Positions 6,897 through 14,972 of a DNA stretch of 22,248 bases are shown one piece after another; positions within the stretch are counted from its first letter, which is position 1, and the number at the start of each line of letters is the position of its first letter. This stretch comes from Collinsella sp. AF33-16 (lineage in GTDB: Bacteria > Actinomycetota > Coriobacteriia > Coriobacteriales > Coriobacteriaceae): assembly GCF_003475325.1 (NCBI RefSeq), contig NZ_QRQC01000024.1, forward strand, positions 1-22,248. The letters run 5' to 3'. Below the pieces are notes generated by a model. The model was given only the letters and a program-made list of their open reading frames with translations. It had not been told where the DNA came from and did no database searches. Made by a program: the position numbers and the translations under genes.

Positions 6897-7781
6897 TTAC
6901 GCGAGCGCCCTTCTTGCCAGCTCGGCCGCGCCGAGGATTCCTTGGTCGCCGCCGCAGCCCGGGGCGCAGATGTAGCTCTCCATGTCCTTAAGCTCGGCGG
7001 TCTGGATGTAGCCACCCAGATATTCGAGGGTCTTCTTGCGGACGATGCCGTAGAGCTGCTCCTGGTGCATCACGCCGCCGCCGAGGACGATGCGGCGAGG
7101 CGAGTACATGAGCACGAGGTTCGCACACATCTGCCCCAGATAATCCCCCTCGAGCGCCCACACCTCATCGTTGTCCACGAGCTCGGCCGCGGGCTTTCCC
7201 CAGCGCGCGGCGATGGCGGGGCCGGAGGCGAGCCCCTCGAGACAGCTCGCGTGGCTCGGGCAGACGCAGCGTCCCTCCTCGATGGGACGGGTCCTTACCA
7301 GCATGTGACCGGCCTCGGGGTGCAGCATGCCGTGAAGGAGTCTGCCCGCGCACATGACGCCCGCGCCCACGCCGGTGCCGATGGTCACGTAGACGGCGTC
7401 CTCGAGCCCCTTGCAGCAGCCGAAGACCACTTCGCCGAGGCAGGCAACGTTCACGTCCGTGTCGTAGGCCACCGGAATCCCGAGGGCGTCGGCGAACGCG
7501 GCGCGAAGACCATGGCCTCGCCACGCGAGCTTGGGCGTCTGGAGGATGGAGCCGTAGCGCTCGTCGTTGGGGTTGACGCAGGTCGGGCCGAAGGCGCCGA
7601 TGCCCAACGCGTCCACATCGCGGGCGGTGAACCACTCGATCATCTGCGGGACGGTCTCGGCGGGCGTAAGCGTCGGGGTCTCCATACGGTCGAGGACCTC
7701 GCCGTCGCCGGACACCACGGCACAGACCATCTTGGTCCCGCCGGCTTCGAGGGCGCCGAGCCTCATTTGCTTTTCGCTCAT
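6897..7781 (-). CDS. ROK-family fructokinase
   Basis: This encodes a 294-residue sugar kinase of the ROK family, closest in pattern to the YdhR/ScrK/GmuE-type fructokinases that form fructose 6-phosphate. GALEAGGTKMVCAVV (about 9-23) is the first phosphate loop. YDTDVNVACLGE (about 106-117) holds the catalytic Asp109. VTIGTGVGAGV (132-142) is the second glycine loop. The zinc site is His159 with Cys172, Cys174, His177 and Cys180 in CVCPSHASCLEGLASGPAI, a wording typical of fructokinases rather than glucokinases. VLGGGVM follows near the C-terminus. A TAAGGAGGATC ribosome site precedes the ATG at 7781. It is the last gene of the PTS operon, about 79 bp after the GH172 gene and just before a strong terminator. 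Kinase specificity for fructose is inferred from these motifs and the context. Confidence 0.9.
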   Translation of the reverse strand: MSEKQMRLGALEAGGTKMVCAVVSGDGEVLDRMETPTLTPAETVPQMIEWFTARDVDALGIGAFGPTCVNPNDERYGSILQTPKLAWRGHGLRAAFADALGIPVAYDTDVNVACLGEVVFGCCKGLEDAVYVTIGTGVGAGVMCAGRLLHGMLHPEAGHMLVRTRPIEEGRCVCPSHASCLEGLASGPAIAARWGKPAAELVDNDEVWALEGDYLGQMCANLVLMYSPRRIVLGGGVMHQEQLYGIVRKKTLEYLGGYIQTAELKDMESYICAPGCGGDQGILGAAELARRALA

Positions 7782-7860
7782 GTGATCCTCCTTACAAAGG
7801 GACGCCCGCAGTCATGGTCAACCGCGGGCGCCCATAACGTTGGCTTGTTTCGAGGCGACC

Positions 7861-8985
7861 CTACCTGGGCACGCGGTCCTGCCTTGCGGCAAACGGGGCG
7901 AGCACGGCGTGCGGCTCGCTTTGGTACCAGTAGGCGACGGTGGAGATGTCGTCCTCGCGCTCGTAGAGCTTGATGTCGTCGTTGCCGAGGTCCTGGAACG
8001 TCACGCGCAGGTCCTCCTTGAACGAGATCGGGTCGGGAAGGTGCCACCTGTAGAGGCCGTGCCTGGGCAGCGCGTCGTCGTTAGTCGCGAGCATCGGATT
8101 CGGGTTCGGCTTGCCCGCGCTGAAGCGGTCGCGCGTGGCGTCGCGCGTCGAGCGGTACGGGTAGCCGGCGAACAGCGTGTTGAAGCACTGCGCCTCGGGC
8201 AGCGCGTGGGGCGGCCTGTCGAGGAAGGCCCAGGCACCGCCGAAGTAGTCCTCGGCTCCCGTCGAGGTGACCGTGGGGAACTCCTCGTCGCCGTCGAGGA
8301 AGAACTTCATCTCGCCCTCGCCCCACCAATAGCGCTCCAGGGCGCACAGGGCCATGTAGGTGCCGACGTAGTAGCCCTTGCCGCGCACGCCGTCGAGCAC
8401 GGTGTAGTCGACGCCCCTGCGGGTGCTGCGCTCGCGGTTAAAGCGGGCGTGGAAGTACATGGCGTCGTCCGGCACGTCGGTGAGCGCGTAGTTGAACGTG
8501 TAGAAGATGTACTTAATGAACCCGGGGTGCTCGCTCGTAAGCGTGACCTTGGCGTGCTTCCTGAAGGGCATCTCGAAGTAGCAGTTCATGCCGCCCGTCG
8601 GGTTCACGCAGATGGGCATCGAGTTGACGATGGCGCGCTCACCGAAGCCGTTGCAGAAGAAGTCGCCGACAGGGCACTCGACCGAGGGGGTCTCCTCGTC
8701 GTCCCAGTAGAAGCGCAGCACGAGGTCACGCATGACGAAGCTGCCGGCGGCGGTCTTGTCGGGGACGGTCATCCAGATGTGGCGGATGATGCCGGGGCCC
8801 TCGATGTCCGCGAGCGTGATGGTCTCGCCGGACTCAAGGGGCACGCAGCACGAGCCCTTGCGGCCGACGCCGAGGTGGCTGGCCGACATGGCGGCGCGGC
8901 CCTTCTCGCCCGTGATGTTCTCGGGGGTGATGGCGCGGCTTTCCTCACCGCCGTGCATCCACACGTCCTTAAGGAACTCTCTCAT
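7861..8985 (-). CDS. DUF2961 / glycoside hydrolase family GH172 protein
   Basis: This encodes a 374-residue protein with the DUF2961 jelly-roll domain over most of its length. The founding characterised GH172 enzyme is the bifidobacterial alpha-D-fructofuranosidase / difructose dianhydride I synthase-hydrolase; other members cleave alpha-D-arabinofuranosides. Key stretches are IEGPGIIRHIWMTVP (about 61-75), VGDFFCNGFGE (106-116), YWWGEGEMKFFLDGD (219-233) and TSTGAEDYFGGAWAF (240-254). Glu225 (or Glu223) and Glu245 fit the two catalytic glutamates known in the family. No signal peptide or membrane segment is present, so it acts in the cytoplasm. The start has AGAGGAGGTCGACG upstream. It sits 12 bp after the EIIA gene, which indicates a sugar delivered by this PTS. 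The substrate (difructose anhydride, inulobiose, another fructoside or a D-arabinoside) is not resolved. Confidence 0.88.
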   Translation of the reverse strand: MREFLKDVWMHGGEESRAITPENITGEKGRAAMSASHLGVGRKGSCCVPLESGETITLADIEGPGIIRHIWMTVPDKTAAGSFVMRDLVLRFYWDDEETPSVECPVGDFFCNGFGERAIVNSMPICVNPTGGMNCYFEMPFRKHAKVTLTSEHPGFIKYIFYTFNYALTDVPDDAMYFHARFNRERSTRRGVDYTVLDGVRGKGYYVGTYMALCALERYWWGEGEMKFFLDGDEEFPTVTSTGAEDYFGGAWAFLDRPPHALPEAQCFNTLFAGYPYRSTRDATRDRFSAGKPNPNPMLATNDDALPRHGLYRWHLPDPISFKEDLRVTFQDLGNDDIKLYEREDDISTVAYWYQSEPHAVLAPFAARQDRVPR

Positions 8986-8997
8986 CGTCGACCTCCT

Positions 8998-9396
8998 CTA
9001 TTCGTCGTCGTCGCACTCGGCGGAACTGGCACCGTTCACGTAGATGATCTGCTGGCGCGCCTCGTTGACGAGGGCGTCGAAGTCGAGTTTCTCGTCGGGG
9101 CGCGCGAGCGCGACCGTCATGGCGAGCGGGAGGTTGACACCCGCGATCACGTGGATCCGGTCGGAGGCGAAGCGGGAAAAGCGCTGGTTCACGCTGCCGC
9201 CGTACGCGTCGGTGAGGACGACGACCTCGTCAGTGCCCGAAAGAGCCGCCTCGACCGCCGCGTCGAGCCCCTCGCCGTTGTCGTTCACGTAGGCGCACAC
9301 GGCGTTGACGGCGTCGCCCTTACCCGTAAGGAACTCGAGGGTGTCCTTGAAGCCCTGGGCGAGAAGGGAATGGCTCGCCACAACTATCTTTCTCAT
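8998..9396 (-). CDS. PTS mannose-family EIIA component
   Basis: This encodes a 132-residue soluble PTS domain. It accepts phosphate from HPr on His9 in VVASHSLLAQGF, the usual phosphorylation site of the Man-type EIIA fold, and passes it to EIIB. EVVVLTDAYGGSVNQRFSR (about 57-75) and VIAGVNLPLAM (83-93) match the conserved strands, the latter being the IIA dimer/active-site loop. The acidic C-terminus SAECDDDE is variable in the family. EIIA and EIIB are encoded as separate proteins here, unlike the fused ManX of E. coli. It is the fourth PTS gene of the operon and lies between EIID and the GH172 gene. Confidence 0.93.
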   Translation of the reverse strand: MRKIVVASHSLLAQGFKDTLEFLTGKGDAVNAVCAYVNDNGEGLDAAVEAALSGTDEVVVLTDAYGGSVNQRFSRFASDRIHVIAGVNLPLAMTVALARPDEKLDFDALVNEARQQIIYVNGASSAECDDDE

Positions 9397-9422
9397 TGAT
9401 TCACCAATCTCTTGGGTCGAAG

Positions 9423-10256
9423 CTAGGCGAGGATGCCGGCGGCGGAGGCGACCATCGCGAGGACGATCACCACGAGGATGAGGGCCGTCATGCTCGCGTT
9501 CTTCTTGGTAAGAAGGTAATACGCGCTTCCCGTGATGGCGGCGGGGATCATGGCAGGCAGGATCTTGTCGAGCAGCGGCTGAATCTCCATCGCGACGTCG
9601 CCGAAGCTGAAGCTAATCGGGCAGGTGACGCCGATGACCGAGGCGATGAGGCAGCCGACCACGGTGAGGCCGAGCACGGAGGCGGCGGCAGTGAGGTTGG
9701 GAAGCTTCTCGCTGAAGTCGGTGACGAGCTTCACGCCCTGCTTGTAGCCGAACTCGAGGGCGTGCATGCGGACCCAGAAGATGGCCAGGATGAGCGCGAA
9801 CCAGATGCCGGCTCCCACGGGGTTGCCCTCGATGGCCATGTAGGCGGCGATGGAGCCCATGATGGTCGGGATCATGGTCATGAGCAGGGAGTCGCCGACG
9901 CCGGCGAGCGGTCCCATGGTGCCGATCTTCAGGTCTTGGACGGCGTCCGCCGCCGCTAGGCCGTCGCGCTCCTCCATGGCCACGCAGGCGCCAAGGATGA
10001 TGGCGGCGAGCCAAGGCTGGGTGTTGTAGTAGCGGAAGTGGTTGTTGAGCGCTTGCTTATAGTCCTCGTCGTTCGTGTAGATCTTCCTCAGGACCGGCGA
10101 GAGGGCGTAGGCGACTGAGGCGCCCTGCTGGGTCTGGTAGTTGAAGGTGCACACGCTCATGAGCCAGCGCCAGTTCGCGTTGCGCAGGTCCTTCTTGGTG
10201 ACCTTGTAGCCGGAGGGCTTGCCCTCAGCGACGGCGGTGATGTTCTCGTTTTCCAT
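9423..10256 (-). CDS. PTS mannose-family EIID membrane component
   Basis: This encodes 277 residues of the Man-type EIID, which forms the transport channel together with EIIC. Typical blocks are NWRWLMSVCTFNYQTQQG (about 28-45), HFRYYNTQPWLAAIILGACV (73-92), LKIGTMGPLAGVGDSLLMT (109-127) and hydrophobic helices near the C-terminus (ALILVVIVLAMVASAAGIL). It lies 2 bp after the EIIC gene, so translation is probably coupled. The subunit alone does not report sugar specificity; Man-family systems move mannose, glucose, fructose, sorbose, N-acetylgalactosamine and some disaccharides. Confidence 0.95.
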   Translation of the reverse strand: MENENITAVAEGKPSGYKVTKKDLRNANWRWLMSVCTFNYQTQQGASVAYALSPVLRKIYTNDEDYKQALNNHFRYYNTQPWLAAIILGACVAMEERDGLAAADAVQDLKIGTMGPLAGVGDSLLMTMIPTIMGSIAAYMAIEGNPVGAGIWFALILAIFWVRMHALEFGYKQGVKLVTDFSEKLPNLTAAASVLGLTVVGCLIASVIGVTCPISFSFGDVAMEIQPLLDKILPAMIPAAITGSAYYLLTKKNASMTALILVVIVLAMVASAAGILA

Positions 10257-10258
10257 GG

Positions 10259-11044
10259 TTACTCATCCTCTCCGATGAAGGCGTCTGCGGAAGCGTGGGC
10301 GGCGAGCTCGGTGTCCCTCTCGGCACGCTGGTAGAACGCAATCGCGAGGGCAACGCCGACGATGGCGGCGCCGATGATGGGCACGTTCAGGAAGGCCGAG
10401 AGGAAGAAGCCGGCGAGCAGGTACTGGAAGTACTTGGCGGTTGGCATGTAGCGGAGCAGCATGGCGATACCGACGGCCGGGAGCATCTTGCCGGCGAGGG
10501 TGAGGCCGGAGAGGAACCACTGGGGCATGACCTCGAGGAGCCAGTTGACGGCGGGCTGGCCGAGCGTCACGGAGACAAAGACGGGCAGGGCGGCGCACAG
10601 GCCGAAGAGCGCGGGGCAGACCCACAGGATGGCGTTCATCTGATTGAACTTACCCTCGTTGCAGAACTTCTGGGACTTCTCGACGACAAAGCCGTTGAGG
10701 ATCTTGGCGACGACGTCGAGCTGGATGCCGAGCATGCCGACCGGCAGGCCGATGGCGAGGCCCGTGTCGGAGCCCAGGGTCACGCCGTAGGCGGTGGCGA
10801 TGATGGCCATCGTGCCGTAGTCGGGAATGGAGGAGCCGCCGAAGCCCGCGACGCCGAGCTGCATGAGCTGAATGGTGCCGCCGATGACAAGGCCGGTCTT
10901 CCAGTCGCCCATGACGACTCCGGTGATGAGGCCCCAGAAAACGGCGTAATTGACGAAGATCATCGGGATGCCGTAGTAGTCCACGTGCTTGATGAAGGCC
11001 AGCAGGGTCAAAAGGACGACCTGCAGGATAGTGAAGTTGACCAT
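10259..11044 (-). CDS. PTS mannose/sorbose-family EIIC membrane component
   Basis: This encodes a 261-residue polytopic membrane protein. Its N-terminal helix LQVVLLTLLAFIKHVDYYGI and the following GVVMGDWKTGLVIGGTIQLM are characteristic of EIIC of the Man family. AGFGGSSIPDYGTMAIIATA and GLAIGLPVGMLGIQLDV form the central sugar-pathway region. The last visible helices are FFLSAFLNVPIIGAAIVGVA, and the tail is charged and cytoplasmic. It lies 9 bp after the EIIB gene and 2 bp before EIID. Length is normal for the family. Confidence 0.95.
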   Translation of the reverse strand: MVNFTILQVVLLTLLAFIKHVDYYGIPMIFVNYAVFWGLITGVVMGDWKTGLVIGGTIQLMQLGVAGFGGSSIPDYGTMAIIATAYGVTLGSDTGLAIGLPVGMLGIQLDVVAKILNGFVVEKSQKFCNEGKFNQMNAILWVCPALFGLCAALPVFVSVTLGQPAVNWLLEVMPQWFLSGLTLAGKMLPAVGIAMLLRYMPTAKYFQYLLAGFFLSAFLNVPIIGAAIVGVALAIAFYQRAERDTELAAHASADAFIGEDE

Positions 11045-11053
11045 ATTTCCCCC

Positions 11054-11527
11054 TTAGATGAGGTCTGCGACGGAGACGGGCTTGTCGGCGGGCACGAACT
11101 GGGCCGTCACCTTGACGCCACGGGCGATGAGCGCCTTGTAGCTCTGGACGTTCTCGGCGGAGGCGTAGGCGCGCTGGGTGAGCTGGATGCCGTCCTCCTT
11201 GACGAGCGAGCCGCCGACGACCAGCGACGGGAGCTCGACGCCCGACTCGACCAGGCGAAGCATCGTCTCGGGCTCCTTGGCGATGACGAAGACCTTCTCG
11301 CGGTCGTACTTGCCCGCGGCGAAGTTCTTGAGCGCGGTCTGCTCGGAGATGATCGAAACGGCCATGCCCGCGGGGCGCGCCATCCTCATGGTGGACTTCA
11401 GGACCTCGTCGCCGGCGACCTTGTCGTCGATGACCATGACTCGGGTCGCGCCCGACACCGGGGCCCACTGCGTCACGATGATGCCGTGAAGCAGGCGATT
11501 GTCGATTCGTGCCATAACAACACTCAT
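11054..11527 (-). CDS. PTS mannose/sorbose-family EIIB component
   Basis: This encodes a 157-residue soluble component that takes phosphate from EIIA onto His14 and phosphorylates the incoming sugar. The active-site block reads ARIDNRLLHGIIVTQWAP; many relatives have HGQV where this has HGII. VMVIDDKVAGDEVLKSTMRM and ELPSLVVGGSLVKEDGIQL follow the family pattern. The start at 11527 is preceded by TAGGAGC at a good distance. An ATG 12 bp downstream (11515) lacks a site, and an upstream in-frame codon at 11596 would add residues foreign to the family. It is the first structural gene of the operon, 123 bp after the regulator. Confidence 0.93.
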   Translation of the reverse strand: MSVVMARIDNRLLHGIIVTQWAPVSGATRVMVIDDKVAGDEVLKSTMRMARPAGMAVSIISEQTALKNFAAGKYDREKVFVIAKEPETMLRLVESGVELPSLVVGGSLVKEDGIQLTQRAYASAENVQSYKALIARGVKVTAQFVPADKPVSVADLI

Positions 11528-11650
11528 GTTTGCTCCTATCAAATGAAGTTTTGCGTTCGGTACTGCCTCGGCACTATCCGGATTCGCGCCGGGCAAGGGG
11601 TTATCGGATTATTGAGGACGCGCGGTCAGCTTGCGGCGGCGCGGGGAAGG
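11528..11650 (-). promoter_or_regulatory. regulator-PTS intergenic region with an imperfect dyad
   Basis: The 123-bp gap contains an imperfect dyad (GGTACTGCC at 11559-11567, GGCACTATCC at 11570-11579), 32-52 bp upstream of the EIIB start, which could be an operator. I scanned the minus strand for the GG-N10-GC core of a sigma-54 promoter and found none. No clear sigma-A promoter or terminator is evident either, so the PTS genes may be read through from the regulator, or the promoter may lie inside the regulator gene. Confidence 0.35.
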
Positions 11651-14392
11651 TCACTCGTCGAGCAGGAGGTCCGAGGAGCCGAGGCGCTCTTCTCGCGCCG
11701 GGGCGGCGCTCACGCTTATGTAGTCGAAGACATATGCGATCTCGCTTACGGGAACCTCTACGCGATAGCGCGTCGAGATGCTCGAGAAGCTCTGCCTGAA
11801 GGACTCGATGAAATCGGCGCGTTCCTCCTCGAAGCGGTCCTGGCCAACGTAGGTCTCAATGGGGTTTCTGGTAACAAGGCGCTCGACGAGACAGCAGAGG
11901 TGAACGTAGAGCCCAATGATGGCGTTGCTGCCGATCTTCTCGCCTGTCCTGCGCTGAAGCTCGTGCACGGCGCTCTCGATCTCATGGAATAGCCGCTCCG
12001 GGTCGAGGATGGTGATGGAGCGGATGACGTTCTGCAGCGTCATGTTCGAGAGCAGCTTCTCGTGGAAAGAAGAGAGCTCGGAAGCGTCAAGCCACCTGCC
12101 GAACACGGCATCAACCTTAGAGGCGGACGCCGTCGACATGATGTCCTCGAGGGCGACGAAGGGGACGGAGGCGACCCCGGGGTCTCCCGTGCCGATGACG
12201 GCGCAGACGCGGTGCTCGGAGAAAACGGCGTCGTTCGACCCGTTCGCGACGAGCTGCTTGAAGGGCCTCGTGAGCAGGCGCGCGCCTATGGTGCGCGGGA
12301 GGCTCTGCGAGACGAGCTGGCGTATCCTCTCCGCGGCGTCGACCCCGGACTCGGAGCAGAAGACGATGGCGTCCTCACGGTTGACGCGCTCGATCACCTT
12401 GCAGTGCGTCACGCACGCGGCGGTCGCATCGCCAAGAACCTCGGCGATGGACTTGCCGCCGAGCAGCCCGACCCCGATCTCGAGCGCAAGACCGGTAGAG
12501 ACGTTGTTCACCACGCCGATAGTGGAGTCGGTAACGTTCTCGAGGGCCTTATAGGCCTCCTCCAAGGAGCCCATGTCGACGAGGAACACGACCCCGGTAC
12601 AGTAGGAATGGCGGTCGACGAGGCGCTGGAGCGGACCGACGATGTCCTTCAGCTGCTGGTCGTAGGGCATGTCGACAGCCTCGTACACATGCATGCCGAG
12701 CATACGGTTCGCCGCGTCGGCGATGCTCGTCGCCGTTGAGTAGCCGTGGGACAAGATGACGCAGAGCGTCCGAAGGGCCTTCGCATCGCGAGACTCCGAT
12801 GCGACGCACAGCGTCAGAAGCGTCTTCGTGAAGTGATCGAGCGAGATTCCCAGCGCCCCTTCCACGTCTGCGGCGACCTGATCGGAGACACTCGAGGCAA
12901 ACGGCAATTCGGAGGTCACGGCACCGAGGAGATGGGAGATTTGCTCCGCACAGGCAGACTTTCGCTTAGCCAGGCCGATACCCGGCCACAACTGCAGGCA
13001 AATCTCCTGGGCCAGTAGAAAAGCGACCTTCCTCGAAAGCTCGATGCCATAAGAAGAGCCTGCGTCGGCAAGGACCGCGCCCACGACGCGCTCGAAGGCG
13101 CGCGACCTCGAGGAGGCGACGCCGTGGTCGAAGATCAAGTGATCCTCAACGCCGCGCACAGCGGAGACAGCTTGCGAGACAAGCTCGGAGACAGAGAGCT
13201 CCCCGGCGCAGAATCGCTCATCGAGGGAGCACAGGGCATCGAGCGCCTGCTCGACCGGCCCTGTGCTCTCGGCGGCATCCAGAGACGCGTCGATCAGAAC
13301 GCCATCGTCGGGCTGTTGATCGATCTGCGCGGAGGAGAGGAGCCCGCTGGGAAGAAGATACGGGCGAACGACGACGTAGTCGCCCTCGCGATTGAGGAAC
13401 GCTTTGGCACAGCAGTTCGTCACGCAGGCGCGCAAGCCGGCGATGTTATCGGAAAAGTCCGCGTTCACGAGGCAACGGTATGCGCCGCGGCTGATCTTCA
13501 CATCAGAACCGATTCGGCACCCCTCGCTGCGCAGGAAGCTCAAGATGAGATCCTCGCGCTCCTCGGGGGTCCGCTCCTTGAGTGAGGGGACGCGGGCACA
13601 GATGGGCATTTTGCTGTAGGCCGAGGAAACCTTCAGGTCATCGGCGGAAAGCGTCGTCGAAAGAACGAGGCGAGCGCGCGGCGCATCCTGGGAGGCATCG
13701 AGCCCGAGGGCCGTCGCAAGGCAGTGCTCCATCGCAGAGGGAGAGAGTGCCTCGATGCCGTTGACAAAGACCACACCCCCGCGCGCTTTCGCGATCGACT
13801 CGTCAAGAAGCCCGTTGAACGAGGCGGCGTCCGGGACCCCGGCGCAGTCGATGCGCACATAGGAGGAGTCGCGGGACAGCAAGCCCTGGTTCTTGCCGTA
13901 CTCGTACACAAGGCGAGAAAGGAAAGACTTACCGACACCCACGCCGCCGCTCAAGAGGATGGGCAGGCCAAACGGAGGGTACTGAACCGCAGCCTTGCAC
14001 TGCTCGACAACGGAGCTGAGGCTCATGTCGAAGCCCACGGCACGCGCGAAGTCGCGGTGATCGGCGATTCCCGTCGCCTGGATGAGGTCGGCGAGCGAGG
14101 CGTACTCGCTTGCAGAGAGCTTTACCTGAAAACGCTTCTGGAACGCGCGGCGATGAAAATAACGGACAGGCCTGCCCGCCACCTTAACCACAAGACCGGC
14201 GCGAACAAGGTCGTTGAGGTACTGGCTCGCCAGGCTCCTGGAGATGATGAGCGTCTCGGCGATGTCGGAGGTGGACAGACGGGCAAGGTCGTCGAGCGAG
14301 ACGGCAGAGGTGAGGGCCTCGAGATGCTCGAGAATCCTGTCCCTCATGTCGACGGGTTTCTTTGCCAAGCTGTCCTGTGTGGTCTTGTCCAT
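11651..14392 (-). CDS. LevR-like PRD transcriptional regulator with degenerate AAA+ domain
   Basis: This encodes a 913-residue regulator with LevR/ManR architecture. A winged helix-turn-helix lies at about 15-80 (SRSLASQYLNDLVRAGLVVK). It is followed by an AAA+ domain at about 120-350 with an intact Walker A (GGVGVGKS, 149-156), then a PRD1-like helical region (about 380-530). Next come an EIIA-Man-like domain with His549 in LSHGYSTATSIA, an EIIB-Gat-like segment with Cys679 in VFCSESGVDAAERI, and PRD2 with His831 in YVHLCCLVERL. The sigma-54 contact segment (GAFTGA) is absent between Cys183 and Gly205, Walker B reads GGVVFVNGIEAL instead of an Asp-Glu form, and the arginine-finger stretch is changed. 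It should sense PTS phosphorylation and control the genes downstream, but probably not by opening sigma-54 promoters. An AGGAGG site (14402-14407) supports the start. Confidence 0.85.
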   Translation of the reverse strand: MDKTTQDSLAKKPVDMRDRILEHLEALTSAVSLDDLARLSTSDIAETLIISRSLASQYLNDLVRAGLVVKVAGRPVRYFHRRAFQKRFQVKLSASEYASLADLIQATGIADHRDFARAVGFDMSLSSVVEQCKAAVQYPPFGLPILLSGGVGVGKSFLSRLVYEYGKNQGLLSRDSSYVRIDCAGVPDAASFNGLLDESIAKARGGVVFVNGIEALSPSAMEHCLATALGLDASQDAPRARLVLSTTLSADDLKVSSAYSKMPICARVPSLKERTPEEREDLILSFLRSEGCRIGSDVKISRGAYRCLVNADFSDNIAGLRACVTNCCAKAFLNREGDYVVVRPYLLPSGLLSSAQIDQQPDDGVLIDASLDAAESTGPVEQALDALCSLDERFCAGELSVSELVSQAVSAVRGVEDHLIFDHGVASSRSRAFERVVGAVLADAGSSYGIELSRKVAFLLAQEICLQLWPGIGLAKRKSACAEQISHLLGAVTSELPFASSVSDQVAADVEGALGISLDHFTKTLLTLCVASESRDAKALRTLCVILSHGYSTATSIADAANRMLGMHVYEAVDMPYDQQLKDIVGPLQRLVDRHSYCTGVVFLVDMGSLEEAYKALENVTDSTIGVVNNVSTGLALEIGVGLLGGKSIAEVLGDATAACVTHCKVIERVNREDAIVFCSESGVDAAERIRQLVSQSLPRTIGARLLTRPFKQLVANGSNDAVFSEHRVCAVIGTGDPGVASVPFVALEDIMSTASASKVDAVFGRWLDASELSSFHEKLLSNMTLQNVIRSITILDPERLFHEIESAVHELQRRTGEKIGSNAIIGLYVHLCCLVERLVTRNPIETYVGQDRFEEERADFIESFRQSFSSISTRYRVEVPVSEIAYVFDYISVSAAPAREERLGSSDLLLDE

Positions 14393-14417
14393 GACTTCTT
14401 ACCTCCTCGTACAAGGA

Positions 14418-14423
14418 GTATAA
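14418..14423 (-). promoter_or_regulatory. candidate -10 box for the LevR-like gene
   Basis: TATACT on the minus strand lies about 26 bp upstream of the start codon and just before the AGGAGG site. No good -35 hexamer is visible at 16-18 bp. The rest of 14424-14570 shows no gene. Confidence 0.35.
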
Positions 14424-14573
14424 GGGGAGAACAGAGAACGGAAGGGGGCGCGTGGGGGAATCAACAGCTCCGAGGAAAAGTCCACCACTTGAGGGGCAGA
14501 AAACAACGGCCATTGAACATTCAGGGCCGACGCTCAACACTTCGGCTCGACACTTCGCTTTGGAAAGGGCCCG

Positions 14574-14613
14574 GCGCGCCGGGGTCCCAACATAAAGAAG
14601 GGCCCCGGCGCGC
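14574..14613 (-). terminator. GC-rich terminator-like hairpin after the nucleosidase remnant
   Basis: GCGCGCCGGGG (14574-14584) pairs with CCCCGGCGCGC (14603-14613) and CCC with GGG further in, with one bulged base and an 11-nt loop. The U-tract on the minus strand is short. It lies 5 bp beyond the stop of the nucleosidase remnant, so it was probably that gene's terminator. Confidence 0.65.
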
Positions 14614-14618
14614 AGGGC

Positions 14619-14970
14619 CTAAAGCTTAACCATGCGCGCGGCGATGCGGGCGCAGTCGCAGGCGGCCTTCTTCTCGAAAGTGTTGTAGTCACGACCCGGC
14701 CCTCGGCGCAGGGCTTGTCGCTGATGGCGCGCACGACGACGAGGGGCACGCCGTTGAGATAAGCGGCCTGCGCGATGGTGCAGCCCTCCATCTCGCAGCA
14801 CAGGTCGCCGAAGGTCGCGAGGATTCGCTCCTTCTGTTCCGCGGGCGAGACGAACTGGTCGCCGGAGACGACGCGGCCCTTGAGGACCTTAATGTCGGGG
14901 GCGACGGCGGCCGCGGCGGCGCACGCCGCCAGCAAGGGCCGGAACGGATCGCGCAAGATCAAGGCGTCGC
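14619..14970 (-). pseudogene. mtnN: 3' remnant of MTA/SAH nucleosidase gene, frameshifted
   Basis: The minus strand encodes the C-terminal half of a 5'-methylthioadenosine/S-adenosylhomocysteine nucleosidase: VLKGRVVSGDQFVSPAEQ, then CCEMEGCTIAQAAYLNGVPL and VVVRAISDKPCAEGRVV. The family's active-site wording is MEGxAxAxxA with a later RxxSD. A one-base loss near 14689-14692 then breaks the frame. The natural ending DYNTFEKKAACDCARIAARM plus VKL resumes in another frame to the TAG at 14619. The N-terminal part (about 110-120 residues of a usual 230) is missing, and the 5' side meets an IS3 transposase fragment near 14945-14985. The intact enzyme cleaves MTA and SAH in methionine salvage and AI-2 synthesis; this copy cannot be functional. 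Confidence 0.82.
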
Positions 14971-14972
14971 CC

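Noticed and set aside
7840..9399. 519-codon plus-strand frame opposite the GH172 and EIIA genes
   Set aside because: It is the antisense reading of two well-supported genes, typical for GC-rich DNA, and its composition is Val/Ala/Gly/Asp-rich without domains. The same applies to the long plus-strand frame at 10295-11992.
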